Shown here piece by piece: positions 42,894 to 52,870 of a DNA stretch of 64,000 nt. The position numbers and the translations under genes are program-made. The stretch's first letter is position 1; each line of letters begins with the position of its first letter. The notes below the pieces were generated by a model that ran no database searches, had not been told where the DNA came from, and was given only the letters and a program-made list of their open reading frames with translations. Source of the stretch: Malurus cyaneus samueli (Eukaryota > Chordata > Aves > Passeriformes > Maluridae); the NCBI GenBank assembly GCA_009741485.1, contig CM019219.1, forward strand, positions 30,267,218-30,331,217. The letters run 5' to 3'.

Positions 42894-45360
42894 CCAATTT
42901 CTGTGTTTTTATAAATCTGGTCACACCAAAGGTCCAGAATTCCAACTCCCAATTTCTGTGTTTTTGTAAAAAAACACCAGTTATACCAAGGATCCAGGAG
43001 AAAAAGGCCATTTATGGTGGCCTTGGCTGGGAGTGCAGCTGGGATCGAAGTTCCTAGGTTTTCAGGGATTGGGAAGCAGAGCTTGGGGCAGACAGAAAGA
43101 AAAGGGCACAGAGGTCTGGAAGCTGCCCTGAAATCTCTGTGCCCACGGTTGGGTGCCCCAAGGGAGGCTTCAGGAACCTCCTGACTTTCTGCGTTTAAAA
43201 ATAGGCTGAAGGAAGAATTTGGGCTGACGCCGCTGGGAAGGAGACTGCGTCAGCCGTCCCTGCCCATCCCAACCCTTCCCGCTCCTGACGATGGGATGTG
43301 CGTGCCCTTCCCGGGGCACAACAGAGGAACACACAGCAGGGCCAAAGATTCCAAGTTTTCATTCGAAACCCCCCAGGAAAACGTTAATCCTGCTATCTCG
43401 CCCTTCCTTTCTTCACCAGGACCAGGGATCACCTCAAATAATCGGATTTTTTTTTTTTTTTTTAAATTTCACGTTTATTTATAAATTAATCTGATTTTTT
43501 GTTTAAGTTTCAAGTGTTTGCACATAAATGAATACCTTTTGGTTTTGGAGGAGGTGGAAGGGCAGGCTGAGTTTTGCTGCTTTTGCTCAGTGATGCTGCC
43601 CTGCCCACGAGGGAGCACGGATGGAAAAGGTGGATTGGGTCACCAGAGGAGCTGGTGACAGACAGGCAGGCAGACGCCAGGCTGTGCCCAGTGGAAAGGC
43701 ACCATCTGATGCCCTTTGGGAGCCCCATTTCCCCCGGCCTGGCTCAGCTTTCAGGTCTCCCGCGAGCCAAAGGGAAGCGCTGCCCGCCGAGGGGGGAGCA
43801 GTGAGTTCAGCCCATTAAAAATTAAAGGACAGGAAATGATTTCCATTGATTAACCATAAACATTTGCCGCTCTCCCTTTCTAAAACCCTCCTGTGCTTGT
43901 TTGTGTGACCTTGGGCTTCTCCAGGGGCTGATGTCACCCCTGTCCCCGCAGTGACAGCCCCTTGTCCCCCACTGTCACTCAGTGCCCTCCACTGCTCCCT
44001 GCCACGATCTGCTCCACCCAAACGAGCAGAAAGGACCAAGCAAAGGGTGCATCTCCCATTTCCATCCCTCTCCTGGAATCTTTTCCAGCTCTCCCTGAAA
44101 TTAAACAGCCCCAGCTCCATCTTCCCTCCGCATTTCCCTCCCTCAGAGCAGCCAAGCGCTCCCGGCAAAACGGGTGACGAGGGCAGCGTTAATTCCCCCT
44201 CTGCCAATGTCATTCCATCGAATAAAATCCCTCTGATCTTCCGCGGGGATCACCCAGGGACGAAGCATGCGAGGAATGTGCTGTTGCAGCGAGTCAGGAG
44301 CGGATGGGACGGGGATGGGATGGGGAAATGAGGAAGAGGCGTTTTTAGAGTCGTAATTAATGTCGGAATCACCGCTCTGCAAAGCCGTGCTGACCCTTGC
44401 AGACAGGAACAGCGCACTCAGACCCAGCAAAGGCAAAGTTTCAACTGTTTCGGGTAGAGCTGCTCAGGTGGTGTCAAATATTGCACGAGGACAGTCCCAA
44501 AGTGCCCTTTTTTTAAGCTTAAAGGCTGAAATGTCCCCGCACTGGCAGCAGGTCACGCACTGCTCTGCCACCGGGAGAGAAATGAGGCAAAAGCTCCTTT
44601 TGCAGGCGGCCAGGGCCCCGAGGGAGGGTGGTTCCAGGTAGTGGGGAAGCAACTGGGCTGTTTTTCAGGGCCTGCAGGCTGAGCACAGGATCGATATCGC
44701 TTTAGCGGCTGGCAGCTGATGAGATCATGGCTGCATTAACGCGGGCAGGCTGCTCACTTCCCAGAAAGGGGCTGGGGGAGGAAGGACACAGCTCCAGGGA
44801 GGGGGAGGATCCCTCCTCCCATGCAGAGAGCAGCTCCAGGGGCGATGGAGATGGCAGACAAAGGTGCAGGGGGGGGAAAACGGATGGAGAAATACGGGAT
44901 TTGTGCAGGACATGGACGGTTTAGCCTGGGGCTGCCCCTGGCTGGCGTTGAAGGTGACCTTGCCTTGTGTTTTGGACTGGACACCTCCCAGGCTGCCCAG
45001 TTGTCCCCTGGGCATGGCTGGTCCTGCTGAGCAGCGCCCAAAACCCAAGGGATGGACTGATTCTCCCACAGCCAAAACCCAACACCAGCTCATCCCACAT
45101 TCTGCTGCACAAAGCCGAGGACACCTGCTCCAGCCCTCCATCCCCGGTACCACAGGGACCTCCCAAAGCCTTTAATCCTGAGTTTAAAAACCTTGGGAGA
45201 CCCCACCCCTTCAGCAAAGCAAACCCCAACACCTCAGGGGAGGTGGGAGTGGGAGAAACAAGGTTTCATGGCGGGATTTTATCTGGAAAACCACCTGCAG
45301 GAGGAGTGGGCCACGGTTCTGAGGCTGAAACCACTATACACCCCAATACCTCGCCTCAAA
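42894..45360. other. Intronic DNA with candidate regulatory blocks
   Basis: No gene is seen. The stretch includes a T run (43449-43465), a block at about 43810-43880 with 'attgattaacc' (homeodomain/HNF1-like), and a block at 44200-44760 with TAATTAA, CAGGTG and CAGCTG words and little repetition. The latter could be conserved regulatory DNA of the PRKG1 alpha intron; conservation itself cannot be judged here. Confidence 0.4.
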
Positions 45361-45371
45361 TGTTAGACCCC

Positions 45372-45386
45372 ACTGCCATCTTGTGG
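45372..45386 (-). promoter_or_regulatory. CTCF-like motif
   Basis: Reverse complement reads CCACAAGATGGCAGT, which fits the CTCF core CCASYAGRKGGCRS except at the fifth base. It lies in the PRKG1 alpha intron about 3.7 kb from the alpha exon. Confidence 0.5.
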
Positions 45387-48300
45387 CAAACACTTCCTGA
45401 AATAAAGTTTAAAAATGGGGAAAATCTGTTAAAAAGTTGCAGAGAAAGTTAGGAAGCCAAGAAGGATGGGGAAATTATTGTGAACAGGCTGGGGAAACTT
45501 GTCTGTCTTAGATGATGCTGAGCCTACAACACCGTGTCAGACTCAAAACTATGGGAAAACCCAGGGGTGGCATGGTCCAAGCTGGATTTGGGGAGTGGAG
45601 GATGTCACCACACACAAAAAGTGGAATTGCCTGCAGGACCAGGACATCAGGCATAGCTCTGTCCCAGCAAGGATCACATCCCTATTCCAGAAACATTCCG
45701 GAGCTCCTGAAGTCGTTTCATGCTGCCCTGGTTTGAAGGAGCCTTCCCGCCCCAAATAGGCAGGATTTGGCTGGAATTAGGCATTGTACCTTGGAATTAG
45801 GGCAGGCAGCCACTGGGATTTCCCAGGAGGATGGTTGGGAGGTGGGATTATGGCTCAAGGTGGTCACTCCTGGGGCACAGAGCACCTCTGGGTGCAGGGA
45901 CAGGGAGCGTGGATCCAGCTCGCAGCCCTGGCCTTGCCCACACCTCAGCATTTACTTTTTGCCTCATTGATCATCTGCAGTGCCTTTGCTTAGCAACTGG
46001 GCATTGCTTGCCAGGCATTAGCAAAGTGCCTGGATTGCTGCATCATCCACGGATGGCGCCCACCCCGCCAGGAACAACAGGGACAAACTGGTTTTCCTGC
46101 TGTGAGTTGCCATAAGGGACTGGCAGGTGCTGGATCAGACAGCCCCGAGGCCTCGTGTGAGCTAAAACACACCCTGGGTGTGGGTAAAAGTGACTGAAAA
46201 TTCACTGACCATAAATAAATTAAGGCATCAGTTTCAAGAAATGTGGCTGCTTTCTCGACTCCAATCTCTGCTGGCAGGAAGGGAACGGGGAGGGATTGTT
46301 TTGTGAAACAGGCACAGCAAGTGGGTATTTGAGAGGAAATCTGATTTACGGATTGGGTATAGATACATGGAATAACTCTATACACCTGGCCAGCTACACA
46401 GCAATGCTTTCTGCCATTAAAATGTAAAAATCCACGTTCTCAGGAGGAACAGCAGCCCAAAGAGACACCTCCAGACCAAAGGAAACACATCCTCCACCAC
46501 CTTTCTGTTCTCACTCCCTTTGGGTCGCTGCGAGTCTTTGCAGCTCTGACCTTGCTACACACGAGAGAGATGTGTTACAAGAGGCACAACCCATTCCAAA
46601 CAAACTCCATCCTCTGCTTTCAGCTGGGATTTAACCCTGCTTGAGCTCCCATCATCCCTTTGTTGCTGCTCTCCACTCCTTGGAAGTTTTACATGTCAGT
46701 GTGTATTACATACAAGCGTGCCCTAAATAAATCCAGTTATATTGTCATTGACTACATCTTCATCTTCAGAGGTGAAAAGGTGTTTGGAGCTTGATCCCAG
46801 ACCTGGATTAAAAGGTTTCTGTTGGCATTAAATTGCAAACAGACAGGTCTGTACATCACCTTGGGGGTTTTATGGTCTGGAAGTTGTCTCTGGGTTTTGG
46901 AAAAGAGGTGCTATCCATGCTCAGCATGCCAGGGAGCTGAGGATCTGTGGCACAGACAGCTGGGTTGCTGCTGCTGTGGCTGGAGCAGAGGCAGGAGGCT
47001 GCTGGAGCCCCATGAGTCCCCCATAAATAAATCAGCAGAGTGCTGTAAGCGTTCTGTGATGCAGGAGCGGAGAGAGACCCGGGGACACTGCTGGGAGCTG
47101 GCACAGCTGGAGCCGGTGGTGCCTCTGCTCTGAGCAGGAACAAGGAAAGCTCTTCATGCTCCTGGCACAAACCCTGCAGCACAGCCCTCTGCTCCCCCAT
47201 CCCGGGACGGTGCCCAGGAACCCGATCTGCAGGAACCCACAACTGCTGAGACAACACACTTTCATCTAGCCCACAGTGGGGAGGGATTTGGGAGAAAATG
47301 GGGGGAAAAGGGAGGTTGTGGGTGCAGCATGCTCAGCACACCATGGAGCCACCCGTTGCTCTCCCAGCAACGAGACGGAAGAAGAATTAAGCAGAATTAA
47401 AGGAAGAATTAAGAGTTAAAACCCGAAAGCAATCCCAGACTGGCTTGGTTACGATTGTCATGGCTACCACAAGCAAGGCTGAGGCATGGGGCGATGCCAG
47501 GGATGGAGTTCCAGCCTGGAACTGCCCCCAGGCCCTTCCAGGAGTTTTTCCTGCCTGCTGGAACATCATCTCTGGATGATGGGAATGATGCAGGATGGGA
47601 CAAATGACCTTCACAGCATCACATGGATACAGCTTCTCCTGGCTCTGCCCAAACTGGGAACAGCAGGTGAGAGCCTCAGGCCAGGACTAAACCTCCCTAG
47701 AGCCACAAGGAGGTTTCCATATCCTAAATAAGTTCTTACATAGGGTGGGGCACTGGATCCCTGCCCTTACCCTGGATGCCAGGTCACTGTCACCTTCCCT
47801 GTGGTAGATGAGGCTCGGGATGGTCACTGCCTCCAAAAACCAACAGCAAAAGGGAAAGTTGGATGTGGTTTTCTTTTCCACACAGAGCACCTGGCCTCTG
47901 CTTTGGGCAGGGGTGCAAAGGGATGTGCTGCCCCAGGGCAGGAGGAACGGACACGCTCTGCTCACACTCACACGCCTCTCTAGGCACGGCAGTTCTCTTT
48001 ATTACATCAACACGTGCGGGGAAAAGAATAATAATTCATTGAAAACAGCCCAAAGCTCCTCGTTTGAGCAGTAGTGTCATTAATGTGAGGTGCAGGGGAC
48101 AGGTGAGGAGACAAGGGCTGGAGTTTGGTCTGGGCAAATGGTCTGGGCAATCCACCTTTGGGAGTGGATTGAGGAGAGCATTGTGGATTCACAACCACAC
48201 ACACCAGGAATCCCGACGGGAATGGTTCTGCTGAAATAAATCACACACACAGAGGGCACGGGACCATGCCGTGCTCGGGAAGCAGCAGCCACAGCTTCTG

Positions 48301-48530
48301 CCCAAAGCAGGGTGCCTGTCGTGGTCACACACAACTTCTCCATCACACTCAAACCCTCGGCAACTTCTCCATCACCCTCCAATCCCCGAGAGCGGCACAG
48401 CACTGTGCTCCGCATTTTTCCCACGTGTATGAAAGCAGCAGAATTCCCGAGACTCCAGGTTGAGTGATACAGATCCCAGGCTCCCCCTGCAAAACCCCTC
48501 TGTGGGTGCCTGATACCGGCACGGGGGAAC
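45387..48530. other. Intronic DNA, no gene seen
   Basis: Single-copy-looking DNA without CR1 or tandem arrays. The AT-rich stretch at about 46640-46770 is the most enhancer-like by composition. Open frames are short shadows. Confidence 0.6.
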
Positions 48531-48600
48531 AGAATCACAGAGTCATTAATGTGGAAAAGTCCTGCAGGATCAGCGAGTCCCACCGAGGTAACAGCAGGCA
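48531..48600 (-). mobile_element. CR1 LINE 3' terminal fragment
   Basis: A minus-strand end fragment: 'agaatcacagagtcattaat' then 'ggaaaagtcctgcaggatc' and 'gagtcccacc', resembling the extreme 3' end of CR1 inverted. It sits at the edge of the alpha CpG island. Confidence 0.7.
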
Positions 48601-49048
48601 AAGCCCGCGGGTGGAGCAGCGCGGGCTCTGGTTTTTGAGGAGAATGGGATCGCGAAAGGGGGGCCGGGGCGAGAGGCAGCACCTGTCCCGGGAGCGGGGC
48701 TGCCGGGGGTGCTGGCGGCTCTCGAGCAGCCACCCAACAACTTCCCGGCCCCGCCGAAAACTTTTCCCAGCGCCGGGAAGGCACCGCCGCCCCCCCGCGC
48801 CCCGGCCGAGCATCCCCCGGGAGCCGCAGCGGAGCCGCGGCGGGGAAGGGAAGAGCGAAGGGAGGAGAGAGGGAGGGAGGTCCGGGCTGTCCGATCCCCC
48901 GCAGGGCTCCTTCCCGGCCGCTCGGAGCCCCTCCACGCCCCGGGCACGGTCCGTGCCGGGGATCCCAAGCGCGGGGGACGCGGCGTCCCGGCCACCGCGC
49001 TCGGAAATGGGGTTCGCGGAAGGGGAGAAGAGGGGATGCCATCCCTAC
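48600..49048 (-). promoter_or_regulatory. PRKG1: CpG island at the start of PRKG1 alpha intron 1
   Basis: Very GC- and CpG-rich sequence immediately after the alpha splice donor, part of the promoter CpG island. Long ORFs on both strands here are compositional. Confidence 0.7.
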
Positions 49049-49314
49049 CTCTCGGCCTTGGTGAACTTGCGGAAAGCCTGGCGGAGGTCGTGGAAGGAGC
49101 GGTAGGTCTGCGGCTCGGCCGAGATGCCCTGCGCCCGGGTGGTGCGGGGCCCGATGTGCGGGCTGGGGGCCGGCAGCACGGACTGGCATTTGTGCAGCCG
49201 CCGCCGCAGCTCTTGGATCTCCTCATCCTTCTCCCCCAGGCGCCGCTCCAGCTCCTTGATCCGCTCCTCCTTCAGCAGCAGCAGCTTGGTGAAGTCCCCT
49301 TCGAGCTCGGTCAT
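49049..49314 (-). CDS. PRKG1: PRKG1 isoform-alpha first coding exon
   Basis: Encodes residues 1-88 of cGMP-dependent protein kinase I alpha plus two bases of codon 89. Visible features are the acidic start MTELEGDF and a leucine/isoleucine zipper over residues about 4-47 (L11/L12, I19, L26, I33, L40). Cys43 counting Met is equivalent to the redox-sensitive Cys42 that forms the inter-subunit disulfide. The autoinhibitory RAQGISAEP motif is at about 60-68, and the segment ending KFTKAER is at 83-89. The donor is GAGAG|gtaggg at 49048, phase 2, matching the beta exon, so both can join the shared exon 2. The ATG context and full zipper support this start. This exon is upstream of beta, as in other vertebrates. 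The sequence is intact, and recognition is from memory of the family. Confidence 0.97.
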
Positions 49315-49724
49315 TTTGGGGGCGCCGGGCCGGTCCCGCTCTCATGGAGCGGCTCCCGGGAAGGGGCAGGGGCGGGGGTGCGGCTGCGCCCGCCCCGGCT
49401 CAGGGCAGCGGCCCCGGCATCGCCCCGCGCCCGCCGGCCAGCGCCGAGCCGGCCGAGGGGCGAGCAAAACCAGCCCCGAAACAGCGGGAAACAAGGGAAA
49501 AGGGAGCGGGGGGAAAGGACGAGAAAAAGGGAAAGAGCTCTTGTGCCACTCTGCGAGGCTGGGATCCTGGAAATAGCAACAATTACCATGTGATCGCAGG
49601 GTGACGCAGCTCCTTGTAACTGGAGCCGAAGACTTGGGATTCAAACAAGAACACTTCATAAATATTAAATTGCCTCCTGCTAATGAGCCACGTGGAACCG
49701 CCCCCCGGCCCGCCTGGCCCGGCC
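49315..49724 (-). promoter_or_regulatory. PRKG1: PRKG1 alpha promoter and 5' UTR
   Basis: The CpG island continues about 180 bases upstream of the ATG, then gives way to a less GC-rich block. That block contains GTGACGCAG (CRE/AP-1-like, near 49600), AT-rich 'cataaatattaaattg' (49657-49672) and a palindromic E-box CACGTG at 49689-49694. No exact start site can be assigned. Confidence 0.65.
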
Positions 49725-49877
49725 CCCGGCAGCTCAGCATCCCCGGCAGCTCAGCATCCCCGGCAGCTCAGCATCTCCGGCAGCTCAGCATCTCCGGCAG
49801 CTCAGCATCTCCGGCAGCTCAGATCCCCGGCAGCTCAGCATCTCCGGCAGCTCAGCATCCCCGGCAGCTCAGCATGC
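49725..49877 (+). repeat. 17-bp minisatellite upstream of PRKG1 alpha, 9 copies
   Basis: Nine units of 'ccccggcagctcagcat', with C/T variation in the third position of the leading run and one three-base deletion in unit six. A degenerate continuation ('gggagctcagcatcc') extends to about 50060. The period is not a multiple of three, so the proline/serine-rich ORF across it is incidental. It lies 410-560 bases upstream of the alpha ATG. Confidence 0.93.
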
Positions 49878-50106
49878 CGACCCGGCGCCCCGGGAGCACA
49901 GCACCCCATTCCTCCCCCCTGGGAGCTCAGCATCCTATTCGCCCCACCTCAGGAAGTCAGCATCCCATTCCATCCCCTCCCCGGGAGCTCAGCAGCCCGG
50001 CTCTCTACTCCGGGAGCCCTGCATCCCATCCCGCCCCACAAGAAGCTCAGCATCCCAGCCCTGCCCTCGCCCCACATCCCAGCTGCTGTTACCCTCAGCA
50101 CTCTCC

Positions 50107-50137
50107 TGCTGCCCCCCCCCCCCCCCCCCCCCCCCCT
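50107..50137 (+). repeat. C homopolymer
   Basis: About 26-28 consecutive C. The G-rich strand could form G-quadruplex structures. It is prone to length error. Confidence 0.9.
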
Positions 50138-50139
50138 TC

Positions 50140-51115
50140 ACTTCCCTCCCTCCTTCCCTGCCCAGATTATCCCGTGTACCTCATAGCTGGGACACCCCAC
50201 ATCCGCCCCGTCTCAGTACCTGCATCCCTCCCCACATCCACCCCCTCTCGGTACCTGCATCCCTCCCCAGCAGGTTTCCGGGCTCCCGGCTCTCCTCCAG
50301 GCGCCCACCTGGCTGCCTCGCCTTCCCTGCCCTCCAGGTCACCTCCCTGCACACGCCAGCCACCCCCCACCGCCCCGTGGGACACGCAGACACCCGGTGT
50401 CCCCTCATCCCAGCATGCACGGACAACCTGCACCCCACGGCCTGAGGGAGCAGAGCCCATCGCCAGGCACATAGACTGTGGCACATCCCCGGTGGCACCA
50501 GATGGGGAGCAGCCGGAGCGCTTGGCCAGCATGTCCGGAGGGGGAGGAACTCACCCTTCCCGGACTTATTTGGAAGAGCCCATCATGCGCATGAATTTTT
50601 AATGCCGGCTGGCAAAGGGCACCATCAGCTCCCCTATCACATTTCCCTCCCAAACCACTCTCGTTTGCAAGCAGGGATTTCAGGAGCCCCTTGCTGCAAG
50701 CAAAAAAAAAGGGGAGGGGTGTTTTTTCCGGCCCCCACAGCCAGGCCTTGGGCACTCCGGTCGGCCAGGGACCGCTCAGGGTCTCCATCCCATCCCATGG
50801 AATCTCGGGCCACAGCTTTAGGGACAGACTGCCCGTTCTGCTAGGGCAGGGCAAGGAGAGGGCAAAGCATCTGAGCTGGAGGACAAGGCTACACCGATGG
50901 AGTATTAAATTAAGGTGGAAAAATCAATTAGCAGCGTCTCTTTCTGTTAAGGAGGTGGGGGTGGTGGGGTGTTTTTGCACACTGGCGTCTGTACCTCCAG
51001 CCTTTCACGCATGGTTGGAAACCGCCGGGCTCGGAGCTGTGCCCATCCTCGGACTGGGAGCATCCCTGCGGCCAAGTGGTCAGGCAGTTCTGGAGGAGGA
51101 GGGGCAACTAATTAA
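50140..51115. other. GC-rich intergenic DNA between PRKG1 alpha and the plus-strand candidate gene
   Basis: Contains a C/T-rich stretch at 50140-50330 with a twice-repeated 'tacctgcatccctcccca' unit, and otherwise unique DNA. No gene is seen. Confidence 0.6.
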
Positions 51116-51180
51116 CAATGATTAGTAGTAATTGCACTGGGCTTTATTGGCGGGCAGAGAGCGCCACCTCGTGGGCGACA
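51116..51180 (+). promoter_or_regulatory. Candidate promoter element with CTCF-like motif, unit 1
   Basis: Has an inverted CCAAT box (ATTGG, about 51146-51150) and, at 51158-51174, AGAGCGCCACCTCGTGG. The reverse complement of that word, CCACGAGGTGGCGCTCT, fits the CTCF core CCASYAGRKGGC in all but one position. The words 'tagtag...gcact' and 'gagcgccacct' recur in the same order at about 55166-55228 ahead of unit 2, which supports a shared origin. Confidence 0.45.
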
Positions 51181-51539
51181 CGGCCGAGATTTTGGGGCAG
51201 CTTGGCCCTTCCCAGGGAGCTCGGGCAGGGAAAGCAGGATGCTCGAACAGCCGTGGGAGTGTCCGGGATGCGGGCGGGATCTCCCCAGGCTCCCATCGGG
51301 ACCAGGAAGGCAGGGGCCGCCCCATGCCCGGTGCTGCCCTTTAGGTCCAGCCTCTTTAGGTACGAGCGGGTCCGCGGCAAACCCGGGGCCGTGTCACAAA
51401 GGGGGCTCACGGGGACACCGGGGCGTTGTGACGCCGGTGCCACGGGGCCATTGTGACACAGGCGCCCGCCGATGGCCCCGCGGTCCTGTGGCACTGCGGG
51501 TCCCCGCGGGCCCGGGGCTGCTCCAGGAGCATGCCGGGC

Positions 51540-52870
51540 TGTGCCCTCCCGCAGCGCCGAGCACCGCGCTCCGGAGGCCGCAGCTCCCCAGGATAGCTGC
51601 GAGAGGATGCCCACGGAGAAGAAGCCCAGTCCTCCGCCCTCCGAGAGGCACCTGCTGAAGGATGGGGCAGGAGAGACAGGCGGGGATGGGGTCGGTGCTG
51701 GGTCAGGGCAGCCGCCTCCGCCCAGCACCTCCCGCGTCTCTTTCTCCCTTCGCCCGCAGACGCAGCAGTCCCAGCCCGGGGGTGTCCCGAGCTCGTCTCC
51801 ATCGCTCCGTGGCACCAGATCCTCACGGCATTCCCAGCTCCAGAAGCAGCAGCCTCAGCCTGGAGGCTTCCCGAGCTCGGCTCCATCGCTCCGTGGGGCC
51901 AGGCCCTCACATTCCCGACTCCAGATGCAGCAGCAGTCCCAGTCTAAAGTTTTCCCGAGCTCGGTTCCATCGCTCCGTGGGGCCAGGCTCTCACAGCATT
52001 CCCGGCTCCAGATGCGGCAGTCCCAGCCCGGGAGTTTCCCGAACCCGACTCCACCGCTCCGTGGGGCCAAGCCCTCACGGCATTCCCGGCTCCAGAAGCA
52101 GCAGCCGCAGCCAGGGGCCTGTGAGAGCTCGGCTCCATCGGTCGGTGGGGCCGGGCCCTCACGGCATTCCCGGCTCCAGCAGGGCGCCAAGAGCCAGCCC
52201 AACCTGTCCAAAGCGGCTCGGATCTCCGGGCAGCGCCGCAGCCTGGCCGGGCCCGCTCCGCTGCCGCCGCCGGCAACACGGCGGCCGCGGGCAGTGCCGC
52301 CGCTGAGGAGCTGCGTGGCCTGTTCGTGCAGGGCCGCGCTGGAGAGCCGCCGGCAGCGCGCTCCAAACCCCCACCCCCGCCCCGCAGACAGACAGAAGCC
52401 ACCGCCGCCTCCGTGCACCGGCTCGTCCAGACCGACACCCCGACAACGGAGCTGCAGGATTCGGCCGCTGCGGAGCGTGTGGATCAAGAGGCGCAGACCG
52501 AGAGCCTGACCCCGGAGCAGGGCAGATGCCGTGTCCCGCTGTTCATGGATCGGGACGCGCAGACGGACACCCCGGTACAACCCCCAGCAGTGCCTCATTC
52601 CCCCCCCGAGGCCCGGAGCCCCCGGCCCGCCCGCAGCCTCTCTCGCTGTTCCGCAAGCTGCTCCGGGCGTGCTGCTGCTCCAGCGCCGGGGCACAGCCCG
52701 AGCAGCCCGGCAGCAGCGCTATCTGTCCCACGGTGGGGATCAGGACTTGGATGATCCCCCTGGAATCCACCGAGGGCCCCGAGTGTCCTATCTACTCTTG
52801 GCCGTGGCTCGTTGAGACCAGTCTGTGATTCATCGCAGATCCCAAATAAACGATTCCCATCCTAGTGGTG
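51540..52870 (+). CDS. Unrecognised GC-rich candidate gene, unit 1 (exon boundaries uncertain)
   Basis: I do not recognise this family. Signs of a gene are an acceptor-like pyrimidine tract ending at 51759, a five-unit in-frame 84-bp repeat, and then a frame running about 52190-52600. That frame contains EELRGLFVQGRAG, PPPPPRRQTEA, VQTDTP, VDQEAQTES, PEQGRCRVPL and MDRDAQTDTP. After a C8 tract at 52600-52607 the reading must shift by one missing C. It then gives LSLFRKLLRACCC...PTVGIRTWMIPL...PWLVETSL and stops at 52826-52828. AATAAA follows at 52845. Unit 2 at 55.2-56.1 kb shares the (D/E)QGR..C.RVPL..D.(E/D)AQ module and the C-terminal PTV...PWL pattern. The composition is P/Q/R-rich, with no membrane or signal segment. 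Frame use inside the repeat is uncertain because all three frames are largely open. The gene is oriented head-to-head with PRKG1 alpha. It could be an avian-specific gene or a decayed one. Confidence 0.4.
51762..52181 (+). repeat. 84-bp coding-length minisatellite, 5 units
   Basis: Five units of 84 bases (28 codons), each containing 'ttcccgagctcggctccatc', 'gctccgtggggccaggccc', 'tcacggcattcccggctcc' and 'agaagcagcag'. Unit length stays a multiple of three in all units apart from short in-frame changes, which is compatible with translation as S/R/Q/P-rich repeats. Only the third unit has a small internal gap. Confidence 0.9.
52845..52850 (+). terminator. Polyadenylation signal of unit 1
   Basis: AATAAA, 17 bases after the stop codon at 52828. 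It is followed 15-35 bases later by a G/T-rich stretch ('gtggtgctgctctgtgcc') as expected for a cleavage site near 52865. Confidence 0.55.

Noticed and set aside
48080..49189. 369-codon minus-strand ORF near the alpha exon
   Set aside because: Runs through the alpha exon in a wrong frame and across non-coding intron. It has no family similarity.
51855..52694. 279-codon minus-strand ORF over the 84-bp array
   Set aside because: The shared module with unit 2 and the AATAAA signal favour the plus strand. The minus frame is a shadow of the GC-rich repeat.
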